Position numbers and translations under genes: made by a program. This document shows, one piece after another, positions 1 through 5,759 of a stretch of 7,578 nt of DNA. Position 1 is the first letter of the stretch, and the number at the start of each line of letters is the position of its first letter. Source of the DNA: Vulcanisaeta sp. MG_3 (lineage in GTDB: Archaea > Thermoproteota > Thermoprotei > Thermoproteales > Thermocladiaceae); NCBI GenBank assembly GCA_001516765.1, contig LOCH01000141.1, forward strand, positions 1-7,578, in the 5' to 3' direction. Under the pieces are notes generated by a model. The model saw nothing but the letters and a program-made list of their open reading frames with translations. It did no database searches and had not been told where the DNA came from.

Positions 1-20
1 TGAGCCATAGCGACCTGGTT

Positions 21-287
21 ATGCCAAGGCCGGCCTTAAGGTCTAGGAAGTTGAGGAGGGTTAACGTGAAGACTCCAGGTGGACGTAATGTAACTCACTA
101 CGAAAAGAGGATTTCCTCAAGGCCTAGGTGCGCAATTTGTGGTAGGCCGTTGAGTGGGATTGATATCGCTAGGGTAAAGACCAAGCATGTGAGGGGGCTG
201 ACGGTGTCTAGGCCGTACGGTGGTTATGTCTGCCATAGATGCTTATCACTAGGCCTTAGGTTGGCTGTTCGATTAGCCACAGCGTGA
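21..287 (+). CDS. rpl34e: 50S ribosomal protein L34e
   Basis: Protein of the large ribosomal subunit, found in archaea and eukaryotes but not bacteria. The 88-residue product has the family's usual length and opening (MPRPALRSRKLRR), followed by TPGGR at residues 18-22 and HYEKR at 26-30. A zinc ribbon is visible as CAIC (C37, C40) and CHRC (C71, C74), and the protein is strongly basic, as expected for an rRNA-binding protein. The frame stays open upstream to the window edge, but the conserved MPRP start makes the ATG at 21 secure. No clear Shine-Dalgarno motif precedes it, and the sequence before base 21 is too short to show a promoter. cmk follows six bases after the stop codon, which matches the conserved archaeal L34e-cmk gene pair and implies co-transcription. 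Confidence 0.96.
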   Translation: MPRPALRSRKLRRVNVKTPGGRNVTHYEKRISSRPRCAICGRPLSGIDIARVKTKHVRGLTVSRPYGGYVCHRCLSLGLRLAVRLATA

Positions 288-293
288 TTGGTG

Positions 294-839
294 ATGGGTG
301 TTGTTGCTATTAGTGGGCAGGCCGCCAGTGGCAAGACCACGGTAGCTAAGGAACTGGCTAATAGGTTGGGCTATAGGTTCGTGTCCATTGGGGAACTCTT
401 CAGAAGGATAGCTATTGAGAGGGGGGTTTCCTTGATAGAGCTTCATAAGATTGCAGAGCGCGATTTTAGCATAGATAGGGCTGTGGATGAGGCAGCCATA
501 AGCGAGGCTAGGAAGGGTAATGCCGTTATTGAGGGTCACCTAGCCGCCTGGATCTTGAGGGATGTTGCGGATGTGAGGATTTATCTAAAGGCTGACATAA
601 GCACGAGGGCCAGGAGACTATCGAGCAGGGATGGAAAGACACTTGATGATGCCATCAATGAGGTAAGGATTCGTGAGGAATCGAATAGGAGGAGGTACTT
701 AACCATATATGGAATTGATATCAACGATTTATCAATATTCGACCTAGTGATAGATACAACGTACATAGGTGCCGAGCAGGTTGTTGACTTAGTATATAAC
801 TATGTATATAATGTTTTGCGAAGCAAAAATCGTTTTTAA
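294..839 (+). CDS. cmk: Cytidylate kinase (archaeal type)
   Basis: Cytosolic nucleoside monophosphate kinase that phosphorylates CMP/dCMP with ATP, feeding CTP and dCTP synthesis. The P-loop is at residues 8-15 (GQAASGKT). FVSIGELFR at 29-37 fits the substrate-binding start of archaeal Cmk, VIEGHLAAW is at 78-86, and the arginine-rich lid and C-terminal signature follow (ESNRRRYLTIYGIDI, 129-143; DLVIDT, 150-155). The length of 181 residues is normal. In-frame TTG (288), GTG (291) and ATG (294) all lie next to each other; I chose ATG because it puts the first beta strand at the usual distance from the P-loop and because GTGAT at 284-288 could pair with the archaeal anti-Shine-Dalgarno. The gene is in an operon with rpl34e. 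The partners that often follow in other archaea (L14e, cbf5) are absent here. An adenylate-kinase-like paralogue is less likely given the YGIDI signature. Confidence 0.93.
   Translation: MGVVAISGQAASGKTTVAKELANRLGYRFVSIGELFRRIAIERGVSLIELHKIAERDFSIDRAVDEAAISEARKGNAVIEGHLAAWILRDVADVRIYLKADISTRARRLSSRDGKTLDDAINEVRIREESNRRRYLTIYGIDINDLSIFDLVIDTTYIGAEQVVDLVYNYVYNVLRSKNRF
814..837 (+). terminator. Hairpin plus T-tract at the end of cmk
   Basis: TTTTGC (814-819) and GCAAAA (823-828) form a perfect 6-bp stem closed by a GAA triloop; five bases later comes a run of five T (833-837). The stem core GCGAAGC is known from the literature as an unusually stable mini-hairpin in DNA. The element lies entirely inside the last codons of cmk and its stop, and 27 bases separate the cmk stop from the convergent gene's stop codon. 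Archaeal RNA polymerase terminates mainly at T-runs, so termination here is plausible but inferred. Confidence 0.45.
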
Positions 840-866
840 CTTGGTAATACGGTACAGGGATTCGAT

Positions 867-1229
867 TCAGCCTATTACCTTTCTGTACATCCTAAGCCAG
901 GTATAGATGGATTCACCACCTGCCACATACTTGTCCTTCATCAGCCTGTACGCACTCACGTAACCCCTGTACACCAGGTATGCATAGTAACTGTTGAGTT
1001 TTGCCTTAATTACGTTGGGCTTGTCTGACTTAGCCATGAGGAGGGCCATGTGGTATGCGTAGTATTCCCTAGTTTTTACATCACCATTCCACCACTTATC
1101 ATAGAGGGTGTCGAGAAATCCTAGGTACTCATCTATCCTATCCTTGAATGGATCTCTTACATACTTCGTTAAAACATCCCTTAACTCGTCCTTCCACGTC
1201 CTAACCTCCTTCGGCTGTATAACGCTCAT
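867..1229 (-). CDS. Hypothetical tyrosine-rich soluble protein
   Basis: I do not recognise this family. The 120-residue product has no signal peptide or membrane segment and is predicted by eye to be mostly helical. It is strikingly aromatic: 15 Tyr and 4 Trp, including W46-W47 and two YYAY blocks (56-59 and 81-84), with the stretch 81-101 carrying eight tyrosines. The N-terminal third is charged (KDELRDVLTKYVRDPFKDR, 13-31). The start is ATG at 1229; a TTG lies just before it. A TATA-like element centred 30 bases upstream suggests a leaderless mRNA and supports this start and the reality of the gene. It is convergent with cmk and lies downstream of another small tyrosine-rich gene on the same strand. 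A DNA- or RNA-binding helical protein would be possible, but nothing in the sequence proves it. Confidence 0.72.
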   Translation of the reverse strand: MSVIQPKEVRTWKDELRDVLTKYVRDPFKDRIDEYLGFLDTLYDKWWNGDVKTREYYAYHMALLMAKSDKPNVIKAKLNSYYAYLVYRGYVSAYRLMKDKYVAGGESIYTWLRMYRKVIG

Positions 1230-1250
1230 CAAATTAATTACTTATTTCAC

Positions 1251-1268
1251 TTTCTATTTAAATCTTTC
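1251..1268 (-). promoter_or_regulatory. BRE/TATA-like promoter of the 120-aa hypothetical gene
   Basis: Read on the - strand the site is GAAAG followed by ATTTAAATAG. The A/T core (1256-1263) is centred about 30 bases before the ATG at 1229, the spacing expected for a leaderless archaeal transcript, with a purine-rich BRE-like stretch directly upstream. The core is itself palindromic (ATTTAAAT). The neighbouring inverted repeat at 1265-1289 overlaps the BRE side. Confidence 0.6.
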
Positions 1269-1289
1269 TCTTTTTCATAAAAAGAGAAA
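1265..1289. repeat. Perfect 11-bp inverted repeat, terminator or operator
   Basis: TTTCTCTTTTT (1265-1275) and AAAAAGAGAAA (1279-1289) are exact reverse complements separated by CAT. It sits between two - strand genes: 32 bases after the stop of the membrane-protein gene and directly upstream of the TATA element of the next gene. As RNA from the - strand it gives a hairpin rich in A-U pairs with a U-run in its left arm, which would suit factor-independent termination of the upstream gene. Its overlap with the BRE region would equally suit a regulator binding site. The sequence alone does not decide between these. Confidence 0.55.
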
Positions 1290-1320
1290 ATGATCATGAA
1301 ACCAACATCAAGGATTAAGG

Positions 1321-1584
1321 TTAAACTTGACCTCCCAGATCATTCAGTAAATACTGGATGGCTTGGTACGAGTACTTAGCTATCAAATCTAAGAGTGTGT
1401 ATGATAAATAGCCTAGTTTATAGATTATGTAACCAATGATGTATAATAATTCACCAACCTGCCTATTACCAATACTAAGTATGTAGGACTTAACCTCGGC
1501 CTTGAATGGTGTCACTATGGTGTATATCAATGCCAACGCCACTATGACCAGGAGCACCTCGAAGAATATCCTAACGGCACTCAT
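1321..1584 (-). CDS. Hypothetical small membrane protein
   Basis: Unrecognised 87-residue protein. Residues 4-24 form a clear hydrophobic segment with only R5 and E9 near its start, consistent with an N-terminal transmembrane helix or signal anchor. After a short polar linker (25-42, with K28, E30, K32, R41) comes a second hydrophobic, aromatic stretch (46-69) with Tyr at 48, 52, 55, 59 and 62. Their 3-4-residue spacing would line tyrosines along one helix face, so this could be a second membrane or membrane-surface helix. Ten of 87 residues are Tyr. The ATG at 1584 is supported by a TATA-like element about 28 bases upstream and there is no Shine-Dalgarno, suggesting a leaderless mRNA. The next gene on the strand is also tyrosine-rich and may be functionally linked, which is inference only. 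Confidence 0.68.
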   Translation of the reverse strand: MSAVRIFFEVLLVIVALALIYTIVTPFKAEVKSYILSIGNRQVGELLYIIGYIIYKLGYLSYTLLDLIAKYSYQAIQYLLNDLGGQV

Positions 1585-1608
1585 ACAATTTAATACTACC
1601 CAGCCTCA

Positions 1609-1616
1609 ATATAAAA
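1609..1616 (-). promoter_or_regulatory. TATA-like promoter of the small membrane protein gene
   Basis: On the - strand TTTTATAT is centred about 28 bases before the ATG at 1584, which fits a leaderless archaeal transcript starting at or within a few bases of the start codon. Confidence 0.6.
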
Positions 1617-1751
1617 GATATTGGTAATTTAATTCTTCAATACTAGAGACAACCTAATAGGTGGAGTTATGGTCTTAATCATAACTTTATTCATTAAAAG
1701 TCGTTGCGATTAACCCTATGGATTACGATGAGAATCCCAGGTAATGATCCA

Positions 1752-1766
1752 GTAAAAGCTTATTAA
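1752..1766 (+). promoter_or_regulatory. BRE/TATA-like promoter of rps2
   Basis: GTAAAAG (1752-1758, BRE-like) runs into CTTATTAA (1759-1766), centred about 28 bases before the rps2 ATG at 1791. No Shine-Dalgarno lies between it and the start, so a leaderless rps2 mRNA is expected. Confidence 0.6.
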
Positions 1767-1790
1767 CTCAGACCTCATCGTTGTCAACTA

Positions 1791-2468
1791 ATGAGCAATG
1801 AGGAGCGTAAGGAGACACGAGAGGAGGGTCTCGCACCAGTGCCACCACAGGAGGAGCTGCTAATAGCCATTGAAAGATACCTAGCGGCAGGTGTTAGGCT
1901 TGGGACAAGGGTCTCAAATGCATACCTACAGAGGAGGGGCTTTGTTTTCTCAGTGAGGCCTGATGGGCTTAGGATACTCAATCTTAGGAAGATAGATGAG
2001 AGGATTAGGATTGCTGCCAAGATGATTGCCATGTATGACCCGGAAAAGGTTGTTGCCTACTCGGCCAAACCCTACGGTTTTAAGCCCGTGGAAATGTTTT
2101 GCAGGTTTGTTAGGTGTAAGGCAATAACCGGTAGGTTTGTACCAGGTACTTTCACAAACCCCAACCTGAACCACTATATTGAGACTGACTTATTGATATC
2201 CACAGACCCAAAGGCTGATGCCCAGGCAATCGAGGAAGCTGCAAGGATGGGTATACCAGTCATAGCGCTTGTTGATACGGACACCCCAATATCCTACGTC
2301 GACCTAATAATACCCTGCAATAACAAGGGTAGGAGGAGTCTGGCGCTAATGTATTGGTTACTGGCAAGGCAGGTACTGAGAGTTAGGGGTGAACTTAAGG
2401 AGAGCGAAGACCTACCTGTTCCGCCCGAGGAATTCGAGGTTAAGGTCACTGTCGAAGGTATATCGTAA
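1791..2468 (+). CDS. rps2: 30S ribosomal protein S2
   Basis: Small-subunit ribosomal protein S2p (SAe/RPSA in eukaryotes), located at the head-body junction of the 30S subunit. The 225 residues begin with a charged, proline-containing tail (1-20), then enter the Rossmann-like S2 core. Recognisable blocks are the AAGVRLGTRV stretch at 32-41, the LRILNLRKIDERI region near 60-72, the RFVPGTFTNP motif typical of archaeal/eukaryotic S2, a TDLLISTDPKAD block, and the ALVDTDTP...VDLIIPCNNKGRRS block close to the C-terminus. The tail EELEV-like acidic/polar end is short. Length and motif order are normal. The ATG at 1791 is fixed by a TATA-like element at the leaderless distance. The MEMO gene follows after 48 bases on the same strand, a pairing conserved in many archaea. 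Enolase, which in many archaea precedes rps2, is on the other strand further downstream. Confidence 0.96.
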   Translation: MSNEERKETREEGLAPVPPQEELLIAIERYLAAGVRLGTRVSNAYLQRRGFVFSVRPDGLRILNLRKIDERIRIAAKMIAMYDPEKVVAYSAKPYGFKPVEMFCRFVRCKAITGRFVPGTFTNPNLNHYIETDLLISTDPKADAQAIEEAARMGIPVIALVDTDTPISYVDLIIPCNNKGRRSLALMYWLLARQVLRVRGELKESEDLPVPPEEFEVKVTVEGIS

Positions 2469-2487
2469 GTTACCGAGGTAGTAAGGC

Positions 2488-2496
2488 GTTTTAAGA
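2488..2496 (+). promoter_or_regulatory. Weak TATA-like element before the MEMO gene
   Basis: GTTTTAAGA is centred about 25 bases before the ATG at 2517 within the 48-base gap after rps2. It could give the MEMO gene an independent leaderless transcript in addition to read-through from rps2. No Shine-Dalgarno is visible. Confidence 0.35.
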
Positions 2497-2516
2497 ACAA
2501 CTAAGACTTTACCTGT

Positions 2517-3377
2517 ATGCCACAAACAAGAAAACCAGCTGTGGCTGGGTACTTCTACGAGGCACATAGGGATAAGCTCATTGAGCAGATTGAGTGGTCA
2601 ATAAGACACCCACTAGGACCTGGCCAATTAATTAAACAACCACGTGAGGGGTTCAGGTCTGTACCCATCGTCATCGTCCCACACGCAGGTTATATATACT
2701 CAGGCCCTATAGCAGCAATGTCATTCGCCGAGATCTATAGATTTCACAACCCAAGAACATTCATAATAGTCGGCCCTAATCACTACGGTGTTGGCTCCCC
2801 AGTGGCTATTTACCCAGATGGTGTTTGGGAAACACCATTAGGTTCACTCGAAGTTGATAGTGAGGTAGCCAAGGAATTAATGAACAAGGTCAAGTATCTA
2901 GAGCCGGACGTTTACGCCTTCTCCCAGGAGCACTCGCTGGAGGTTCAATTACCCTTCATACAGTACATATTCGGTAATAACGTCAAGATAGTACCCATAG
3001 CCCTCTGGAGACAAACGAAGGACGTCGCCAGAGACCTGGGTAATGCAATCGCTGACGTAATATCAAGCCACGAACCCGGCTCAATAGTCTATGTAGCATC
3101 GAGCGATTGGAATCACTATGAACCACACGAAATAACCACTGAGAAGGATATGAGGGCGATAGACCCTGTGCTTAAGCTTGATGAAGACTCGTTCCTTGAC
3201 GTAATTGAGAGGTACGATGTGTCAGCGTGCGGTTATGGCGCAATAGCCACCGCAATAGTTGCCGCCAAAAAGCTCGGGGTTAAGAACGTGGTATTACTCA
3301 GGCATGCAACGTCGGGAGACACCAGCGGGTACACGCTAGAGACAGTTGGGTATGCAAGTATAGCCTTTTACCTGTGA
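2517..3377 (+). CDS. MEMO1 family protein (AmmeMemoRadiSam system protein B)
   Basis: Member of the MEMO family, whose fold resembles class III non-heme dioxygenases; the human protein binds copper, but the reaction in archaea is unknown. The 286 residues cover the full domain. It opens with RKPAVAGYFY (5-14), then PHAGYIYSG (55-63), GPNHYG (86-91), EHSLEVQLPF (138-147), SSDWNHYEP (195-203) and ACGYGA (237-242). H56, H89, H200 and C238 appear to correspond to human H49, H81, H192 and C244, so the metal-binding pocket looks intact (my alignment by motif, not computed). The ATG start gives the family's normal N-terminus. It follows rps2 on the same strand, as in many archaea. The other members of the AmmeMemoRadiSam set (AMMECR1 domain and radical SAM protein) are not in this window. 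Only 68 AT-rich bases separate its stop from the convergent enolase stop. Confidence 0.94.
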   Translation: MPQTRKPAVAGYFYEAHRDKLIEQIEWSIRHPLGPGQLIKQPREGFRSVPIVIVPHAGYIYSGPIAAMSFAEIYRFHNPRTFIIVGPNHYGVGSPVAIYPDGVWETPLGSLEVDSEVAKELMNKVKYLEPDVYAFSQEHSLEVQLPFIQYIFGNNVKIVPIALWRQTKDVARDLGNAIADVISSHEPGSIVYVASSDWNHYEPHEITTEKDMRAIDPVLKLDEDSFLDVIERYDVSACGYGAIATAIVAAKKLGVKNVVLLRHATSGDTSGYTLETVGYASIAFYL

Positions 3378-3445
3378 GTAATAATGGCTAAGTAAAATTG
3401 AACCCTTAATTACCTTAATCTTTAAATCAGGAGTTCACCATTAAA

Positions 3446-4714
3446 TCAATGCTTTATCTTCCGTACCAATGCCTGGTTCATACGGGCTGCCTTACCCATG
3501 TAATCCCAAATCCTTATTAACTCATTAAGCTTAGCGATCCTCTCACCACCTAAGACCCCACTCTTTATTATAGGTGCGCCAAACCCAACAGCTATGTGTG
3601 CTAATGTATCATACTCAGTATCGCCAGACCTATGCGAAACCACCGGCACATAACCGTTGGAAACCGCCAGCCTAACAGTATCCCACGCCCTACTTAACGT
3701 ACCAATCTGGTCAGGCTTTATTATGATACCATTACCAGCACCCTCCTTAATACCCATGGATAGCCTGGACGGGTTTGTTACGAATATGTCATCACCGACT
3801 ACTAGGCATTTATCGCCAACGATATCCGTCAATTCGGCAAACGACTTGAAATCTTCCTCATGAAATGGATCCTCGACAAACACAAGATTGTACTTCTCAA
3901 TCAACCCCTTGATAAACTCAAGCTGTTCTTTAGGTGATCTGGTTATACCTTCATTTGTATAGACGTATTTCTCACCGTTCCAGAGATTTGATGCTGCTAA
4001 GTCAACACCAATGCCGATTTCAAAACCCACCTTATTACTGACCTCCTTAACGACCCTATTTAATATGTCAAGTGCTGTACCTGTGGAGATTCTTGCAGAC
4101 CAGGCTCCCTCATCATTACGGCCACCTGTGAATGAGGGATCCACCTTAACAAGCTCCTTAAATACCGACCTATGAACCTCTATGTTGGCCTTCAGGGCGC
4201 TGTATATATCAGGGGCTCCGTAAGGCAATACCAGGAATTCCTGAATATCAGGGCCAAGGCCCCTACTATGCTTACCGCCGCCTATCACGTTACCAAGTGG
4301 GTAGGGTAAATCCCTGGTGTTAGTACCACCAAGGTGCTGATAGAGAGGTATTTCTAGAGCGTTTGATGATGCCCTCGCAACAGCCATTGACGTTGCCACA
4401 GCCACGGCACCACCAATCCTTGAGAAGTTCTCTGTACCATCAATCTCCTCAAGCCTAATATCAACCTCACTCTGTATCGATGCATCAAGACCCATTAGGT
4501 CTGGCGCAACGGTTTTCTCAAACGTACTTACTGCCAGGTCAACATCATCGTTTGGAAAATAAACAACCTCATGAGAACCCCTAGACACTCCAGCAGGTGC
4601 TGCAGCCTTTCCAAACCCATCCGTTAGGTAAACCTCAACCTCAACCGTTTCCTCACCTCTGGAATTAAACACCTTCCTGATACCCAAATCCTCAATTGTT
4701 GTGTCAGGCATCAT
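3446..4714 (-). CDS. eno: Enolase (phosphopyruvate hydratase)
   Basis: Interconverts 2-phosphoglycerate and phosphoenolpyruvate in glycolysis and gluconeogenesis, with two Mg2+ per site. At 422 residues it has the usual length. The expected catalytic and metal residues can be matched by motif: S44 of the mobile loop, H149, E159 (QEF), E202 (DEG), metal ligands D238, E281 and D308, general base K333 (IIIKPDQIGT), H361-R362 (SHRSG) and K384 (IKSG). The signature around K333 agrees with the enolase consensus. Several flanking positions are unusual: AGVSRGSHE replaces the common SGASTGxHE, IGGGKHS replaces INGGxHA, and DEGAW replaces DEGGF, so this is a divergent but probably active enzyme. ATG at 4714 and 4711 are adjacent; a TATA-like TATTAAT site at 4734-4740 fits either. 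It is convergent to MEMO and lies 48 bases downstream of the HAD gene, with a 12-bp palindrome in between. Confidence 0.94.
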   Translation of the reverse strand: MMPDTTIEDLGIRKVFNSRGEETVEVEVYLTDGFGKAAAPAGVSRGSHEVVYFPNDDVDLAVSTFEKTVAPDLMGLDASIQSEVDIRLEEIDGTENFSRIGGAVAVATSMAVARASSNALEIPLYQHLGGTNTRDLPYPLGNVIGGGKHSRGLGPDIQEFLVLPYGAPDIYSALKANIEVHRSVFKELVKVDPSFTGGRNDEGAWSARISTGTALDILNRVVKEVSNKVGFEIGIGVDLAASNLWNGEKYVYTNEGITRSPKEQLEFIKGLIEKYNLVFVEDPFHEEDFKSFAELTDIVGDKCLVVGDDIFVTNPSRLSMGIKEGAGNGIIIKPDQIGTLSRAWDTVRLAVSNGYVPVVSHRSGDTEYDTLAHIAVGFGAPIIKSGVLGGERIAKLNELIRIWDYMGKAARMNQALVRKIKH

Positions 4715-4733
4715 TCAATGATTAGGCGAGTAG

Positions 4734-4740
4734 TATTAAT
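4734..4740 (-). promoter_or_regulatory. TATA-like element before enolase
   Basis: On the - strand ATTAATA is centred 23 bases before the ATG at 4714 and 26 before the ATG at 4711, so enolase could have its own leaderless transcript as well as read-through from the HAD gene. The spacing to 4711 is slightly better. Confidence 0.4.
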
Positions 4741-4754
4741 GTGTTATTTCTTAC

Positions 4755-4766
4755 GTAAACGTTTAC
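4755..4766. repeat. 12-bp perfect palindrome upstream of enolase
   Basis: GTAAACGTTTAC is an exact palindrome that overlaps the stop codon and last base positions of the HAD gene and lies about 46 bases before the enolase start, just upstream of its TATA-like element. It is flanked by two copies of TTACGTA (4751-4757 and 4768-4774), 17 bases apart. The position suits a transcription-factor site acting on enolase; no regulator is identified. Confidence 0.45.
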
Positions 4767-5398
4767 TTTACGTATACATCTCCCTTCAAGATAGCATTAA
4801 TGACATCAATAACTGGATAGAGTGTGTCTGAATTTATGATAACACGGGCCGTGTTGGCAACCTCCTCACTCAATGGATTATAGGCTATTGAATACCTGGC
4901 ACTTTTAAGTATTGGTAGGTCCATGTCGCTATCGCCAACGGCTAAGACCTGGTCCCACGTAACACCCAGTTTTCCGAGCAAGTCCTTGATGAAGTCCTTG
5001 CTCTCAACATTAACCTTAACCGAGATTAATGAGTAATCCTCATCAAAGATTAATTCATTGCTTATGAAGTAATCAACATAGTCCTTAATCGGCACTTCGG
5101 TGTAATTAAGCCCACCGCTCAGGGCGATTACTCTAATGCCATTATTCCTCAGGAGCTTTAGCAACTCCACGGCGCCTTTTCTAAGCGTTACAGGTGGTTC
5201 AACCCAAGTCTTAGGAACACCAAACCAAAGCAATGCATCCACCAAAGCCCAATCCCTGTAATTAATAAGCCCTGCCCTATACGCATCCCTATTAATTGTT
5301 GCCCAAGCATCAGTACCCAAGATCCTGTGGAGATGCATCCACGCACTCCTGAAGTATGTTAATACTCCATCAACATCTAGCACGGCGGCACGTATCAT
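4763..5398 (-). CDS. HAD superfamily phosphatase, phosphoserine-phosphatase-like
   Basis: Cytosolic hydrolase of the haloacid dehalogenase superfamily, 211 residues from ATG 5398. Motif I is DVDGVLT with nucleophile D8 and acid/base D10; motif II is S94 in ALSGG; motif III is probably K134 (ESKDFIKDLL); motif IV is GDSDMD with D156 and D160 binding Mg2+. Residues 16-72 form a helical C1-type cap rich in Trp and aromatic residues. This order and the SGG motif resemble SerB/ThrH-like phosphatases, but the cap lacks sequence I would recognise as phosphoserine-specific, so the substrate is left open; phosphoglycolate or another small phosphate ester is possible. A GTG at 5401 is an alternative start. 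The ATG overlaps the hsp20 stop codon (TGATG), with GGTG seven bases upstream as a Shine-Dalgarno, so translation is likely coupled to hsp20. Confidence 0.88.
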   Translation of the reverse strand: MIRAAVLDVDGVLTYFRSAWMHLHRILGTDAWATINRDAYRAGLINYRDWALVDALLWFGVPKTWVEPPVTLRKGAVELLKLLRNNGIRVIALSGGLNYTEVPIKDYVDYFISNELIFDEDYSLISVKVNVESKDFIKDLLGKLGVTWDQVLAVGDSDMDLPILKSARYSIAYNPLSEEVANTARVIINSDTLYPVIDVINAILKGDVYVK

Positions 5399-5736
5399 CA
5401 CTCAACACCAATGCGCGTACCCTTAATTGGTAGCCTAATTATTAATAAGCCATTTCTATAAACTGCTTGGGAGTTCTCGACCGTAACGGGTACGGGCAAT
5501 TGCCTAATCAATAGGTACTTCCTACCATCACCCTCAGCCTTAATGAATATCTTATCCTCACCAACGAGCTTCACGGTTATACCCTCCTTGTTAATCCCTG
5601 GAATTTCAACCTCAATCACCAGGTAATCATCCTCAACCATCATTGAGTACCTGGGCTCTTTATAATCACCTGTCCAAATACCCTGGCCCTCATAGGCATC
5701 ACCAATACCTATCCTAATGAATATACCCATATCCAT
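5398..5736 (-). CDS. Small heat-shock protein, Hsp20/alpha-crystallin family
   Basis: ATP-independent chaperone that would hold unfolding proteins. From ATG 5736 it has 112 residues. The alpha-crystallin domain runs from about residue 29 to 104: DDYLVIEVEIPGINKEGI (36-53) matches the family's LPGxxKEDI strand, KIFIKAEG (62-69) the next strand, and YRNGLLIIRLP (93-103) the A-x-x-x-NGxLxIxLP signature. The C-terminal I-G-V (109-111) fits the I-x-I/V motif used in oligomer assembly. The N-terminal arm is short (about 28 residues) and glycine-rich. ATG 5754 (118 residues) and ATG 5730 are alternatives; 5736 is chosen because an A/T-rich box lies about 29 bases upstream. The same frame stays open far upstream, but that part is antisense to nnr and not coding. 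It overlaps the HAD gene, suggesting a two-gene operon. Confidence 0.87.
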   Translation of the reverse strand: MDMGIFIRIGIGDAYEGQGIWTGDYKEPRYSMMVEDDYLVIEVEIPGINKEGITVKLVGEDKIFIKAEGDGRKYLLIRQLPVPVTVENSQAVYRNGLLIIRLPIKGTRIGVE

Positions 5737-5759
5737 TGATGTAGTGTTTTGCATAGAAG

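Larger units (their letters stand above)
1585..1790. other. Intergenic region between divergent genes
   Basis: A 206-base gap with no RNA gene that I can fold. It contains the promoter of the - strand membrane-protein gene at its left end and that of rps2 at its right end. Between them lie two tiny + strand frames. One is 14 codons from ATG 1669 (MVLIITLFIKSRCD, stop 1711-1713), preceded by AGGTG at 1659-1663, a match to the crenarchaeal Shine-Dalgarno. The other is 8 codons from ATG 1718 (MDYDENPR, stop 1742-1744), with a TATA-like CTTTATT at 1685-1691. Both are too short to call as genes. Confidence 0.5.

Noticed and set aside
273..766. - strand open frames inside cmk
   Set aside because: Antisense to the P-loop and lid regions of a clear cytidylate kinase; translations carry no known motif.
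1108..1293. + strand open frame of 61 codons
   Set aside because: Mostly antisense to the 120-residue gene and then crosses that gene's promoter and the inverted repeat; the product is low-complexity Ser/Leu/Phe-rich and unlike any family I know.
1585..1790. Possible tRNA or other structured RNA gene in the gap before rps2
   Set aside because: No cloverleaf, T-loop GTTCRA box or long GC stem could be found; the region is A/T-rich with only short pairings.
1784..2500. Three - strand open frames overlapping rps2
   Set aside because: Antisense to conserved S2 sequence, no recognisable domains, no plausible promoters.
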